A stretch of DNA of 63,938 nucleotides. It comes from DASRAU01 sp035638075. GTDB taxonomy: Bacteria > Acidobacteriota > Polarisedimenticolia > Gp22-AA2. The notes under the pieces were generated by a model. The model saw only the letters and a list, made by a program, of their open reading frames with translations. It searched no databases and was not told the DNA's origin. Shown one piece after another: positions 62,606 through 63,938 of the stretch (positions are counted from its first letter, which is position 1; every line of letters begins with the position of its first letter). The position numbers and the translations under genes were made by a program. The DNA lies in NCBI GenBank assembly GCA_035638075.1, contig DASRAU010000002.1, positions 1 through 63,938 of the forward strand, given 5' to 3'.

Positions 62606-62609
<4 letters not shown>
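61146..62609 (-). CDS. nuoN: NADH-quinone oxidoreductase subunit N
   Basis: 487 residues with about fourteen membrane helices, an antiporter-like subunit of respiratory complex I. Family motifs are present: GLEVLSIPLYILAGF, KYFLLGAFSTGFILYG, FKIAAVPFHFWAPDVYQG, IKRMLAYSSIANAGYLLVAL and the terminal helices. It translocates protons in the membrane arm. The ATG at 62609 overlaps the stop of nuoL by four bases, so nuoL and nuoN are co-translated. nuoM, normally between L and N, is absent here. Confidence 0.92.

Positions 62610-63938
<1,329 letters not shown>

Overview
The window is high-GC bacterial DNA, almost wholly coding, with many ATGA/GTGA-type overlaps between adjacent genes. The best lineage marker is a MacB-like permease of the duplicated orphan type typical of Acidobacteriota. 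An ECF sigma factor joined to a Ser/Thr kinase-TPR protein, CHAT/TPR proteins and large secreted proteins with HYR, thrombospondin type 3 and Cys-rich repeats fit an environmental acidobacterial genome. This assignment is an inference.

Layout: 1-9.6 kb holds the tail of a HYR-repeat secreted protein, a membrane metallophosphoesterase, a lectin-fold secreted protein, a B12/radical-SAM enzyme, a translationally coupled cohesin lipoprotein and dockerin protein, a Cys-rich secreted protein and two tandem OmpA-like lipoproteins. 9.9-19.4 kb has a RodZ-like HTH/DUF2914 membrane protein, the ECF sigma-kinase pair, a large secreted protein with a possible caspase-like His/Cys pair, a PilZ-like protein, a Tat-exported M24 peptidase and a decayed histidine phosphatase gene. 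19.5-27.7 kb carries small exported proteins, a GT-C/TPR membrane protein, a collagen-like protein, the orphan permease and a PepSY-like protein.

The most notable region is 27.75-32.45 kb. An intact tmRNA gene (ssrA, minus strand) lies at 32420-32764, and a near-perfect 29-bp copy of its 3' end lies at 27753-27781. The DNA between looks AT-richer and is read as a genomic island integrated into ssrA. It encodes a GHKL ATPase fused to a PD-(D/E)XK-like nuclease, a Vsr endonuclease, a half-size PLD-type protein and a membrane-anchored repeat protein. Between Vsr and the ATPase are the start of a DNA methyltransferase gene and a possible transposase tail. I read this as a decayed or reorganised restriction/defence island.

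32.8-51 kb has a DUF4239 membrane protein, a tandem paralogous pair of exported proteins, an MBL-cupin fusion, small outer-membrane barrels (one with a duplicated remnant upstream), an ECF sigma / zinc anti-sigma / CHAT-TPR cluster, a cytochrome c-propeller protein, a VirJ-like hydrolase lacking its nucleophile, glutamate dehydrogenase and a double-length malic enzyme whose second half has lost catalytic residues. 51.3-61 kb is one gene for a 3207-residue subtilisin-like secreted protein behind a near-consensus promoter. The window ends in nuoN and the 3' part of nuoL, joined without nuoM between them.
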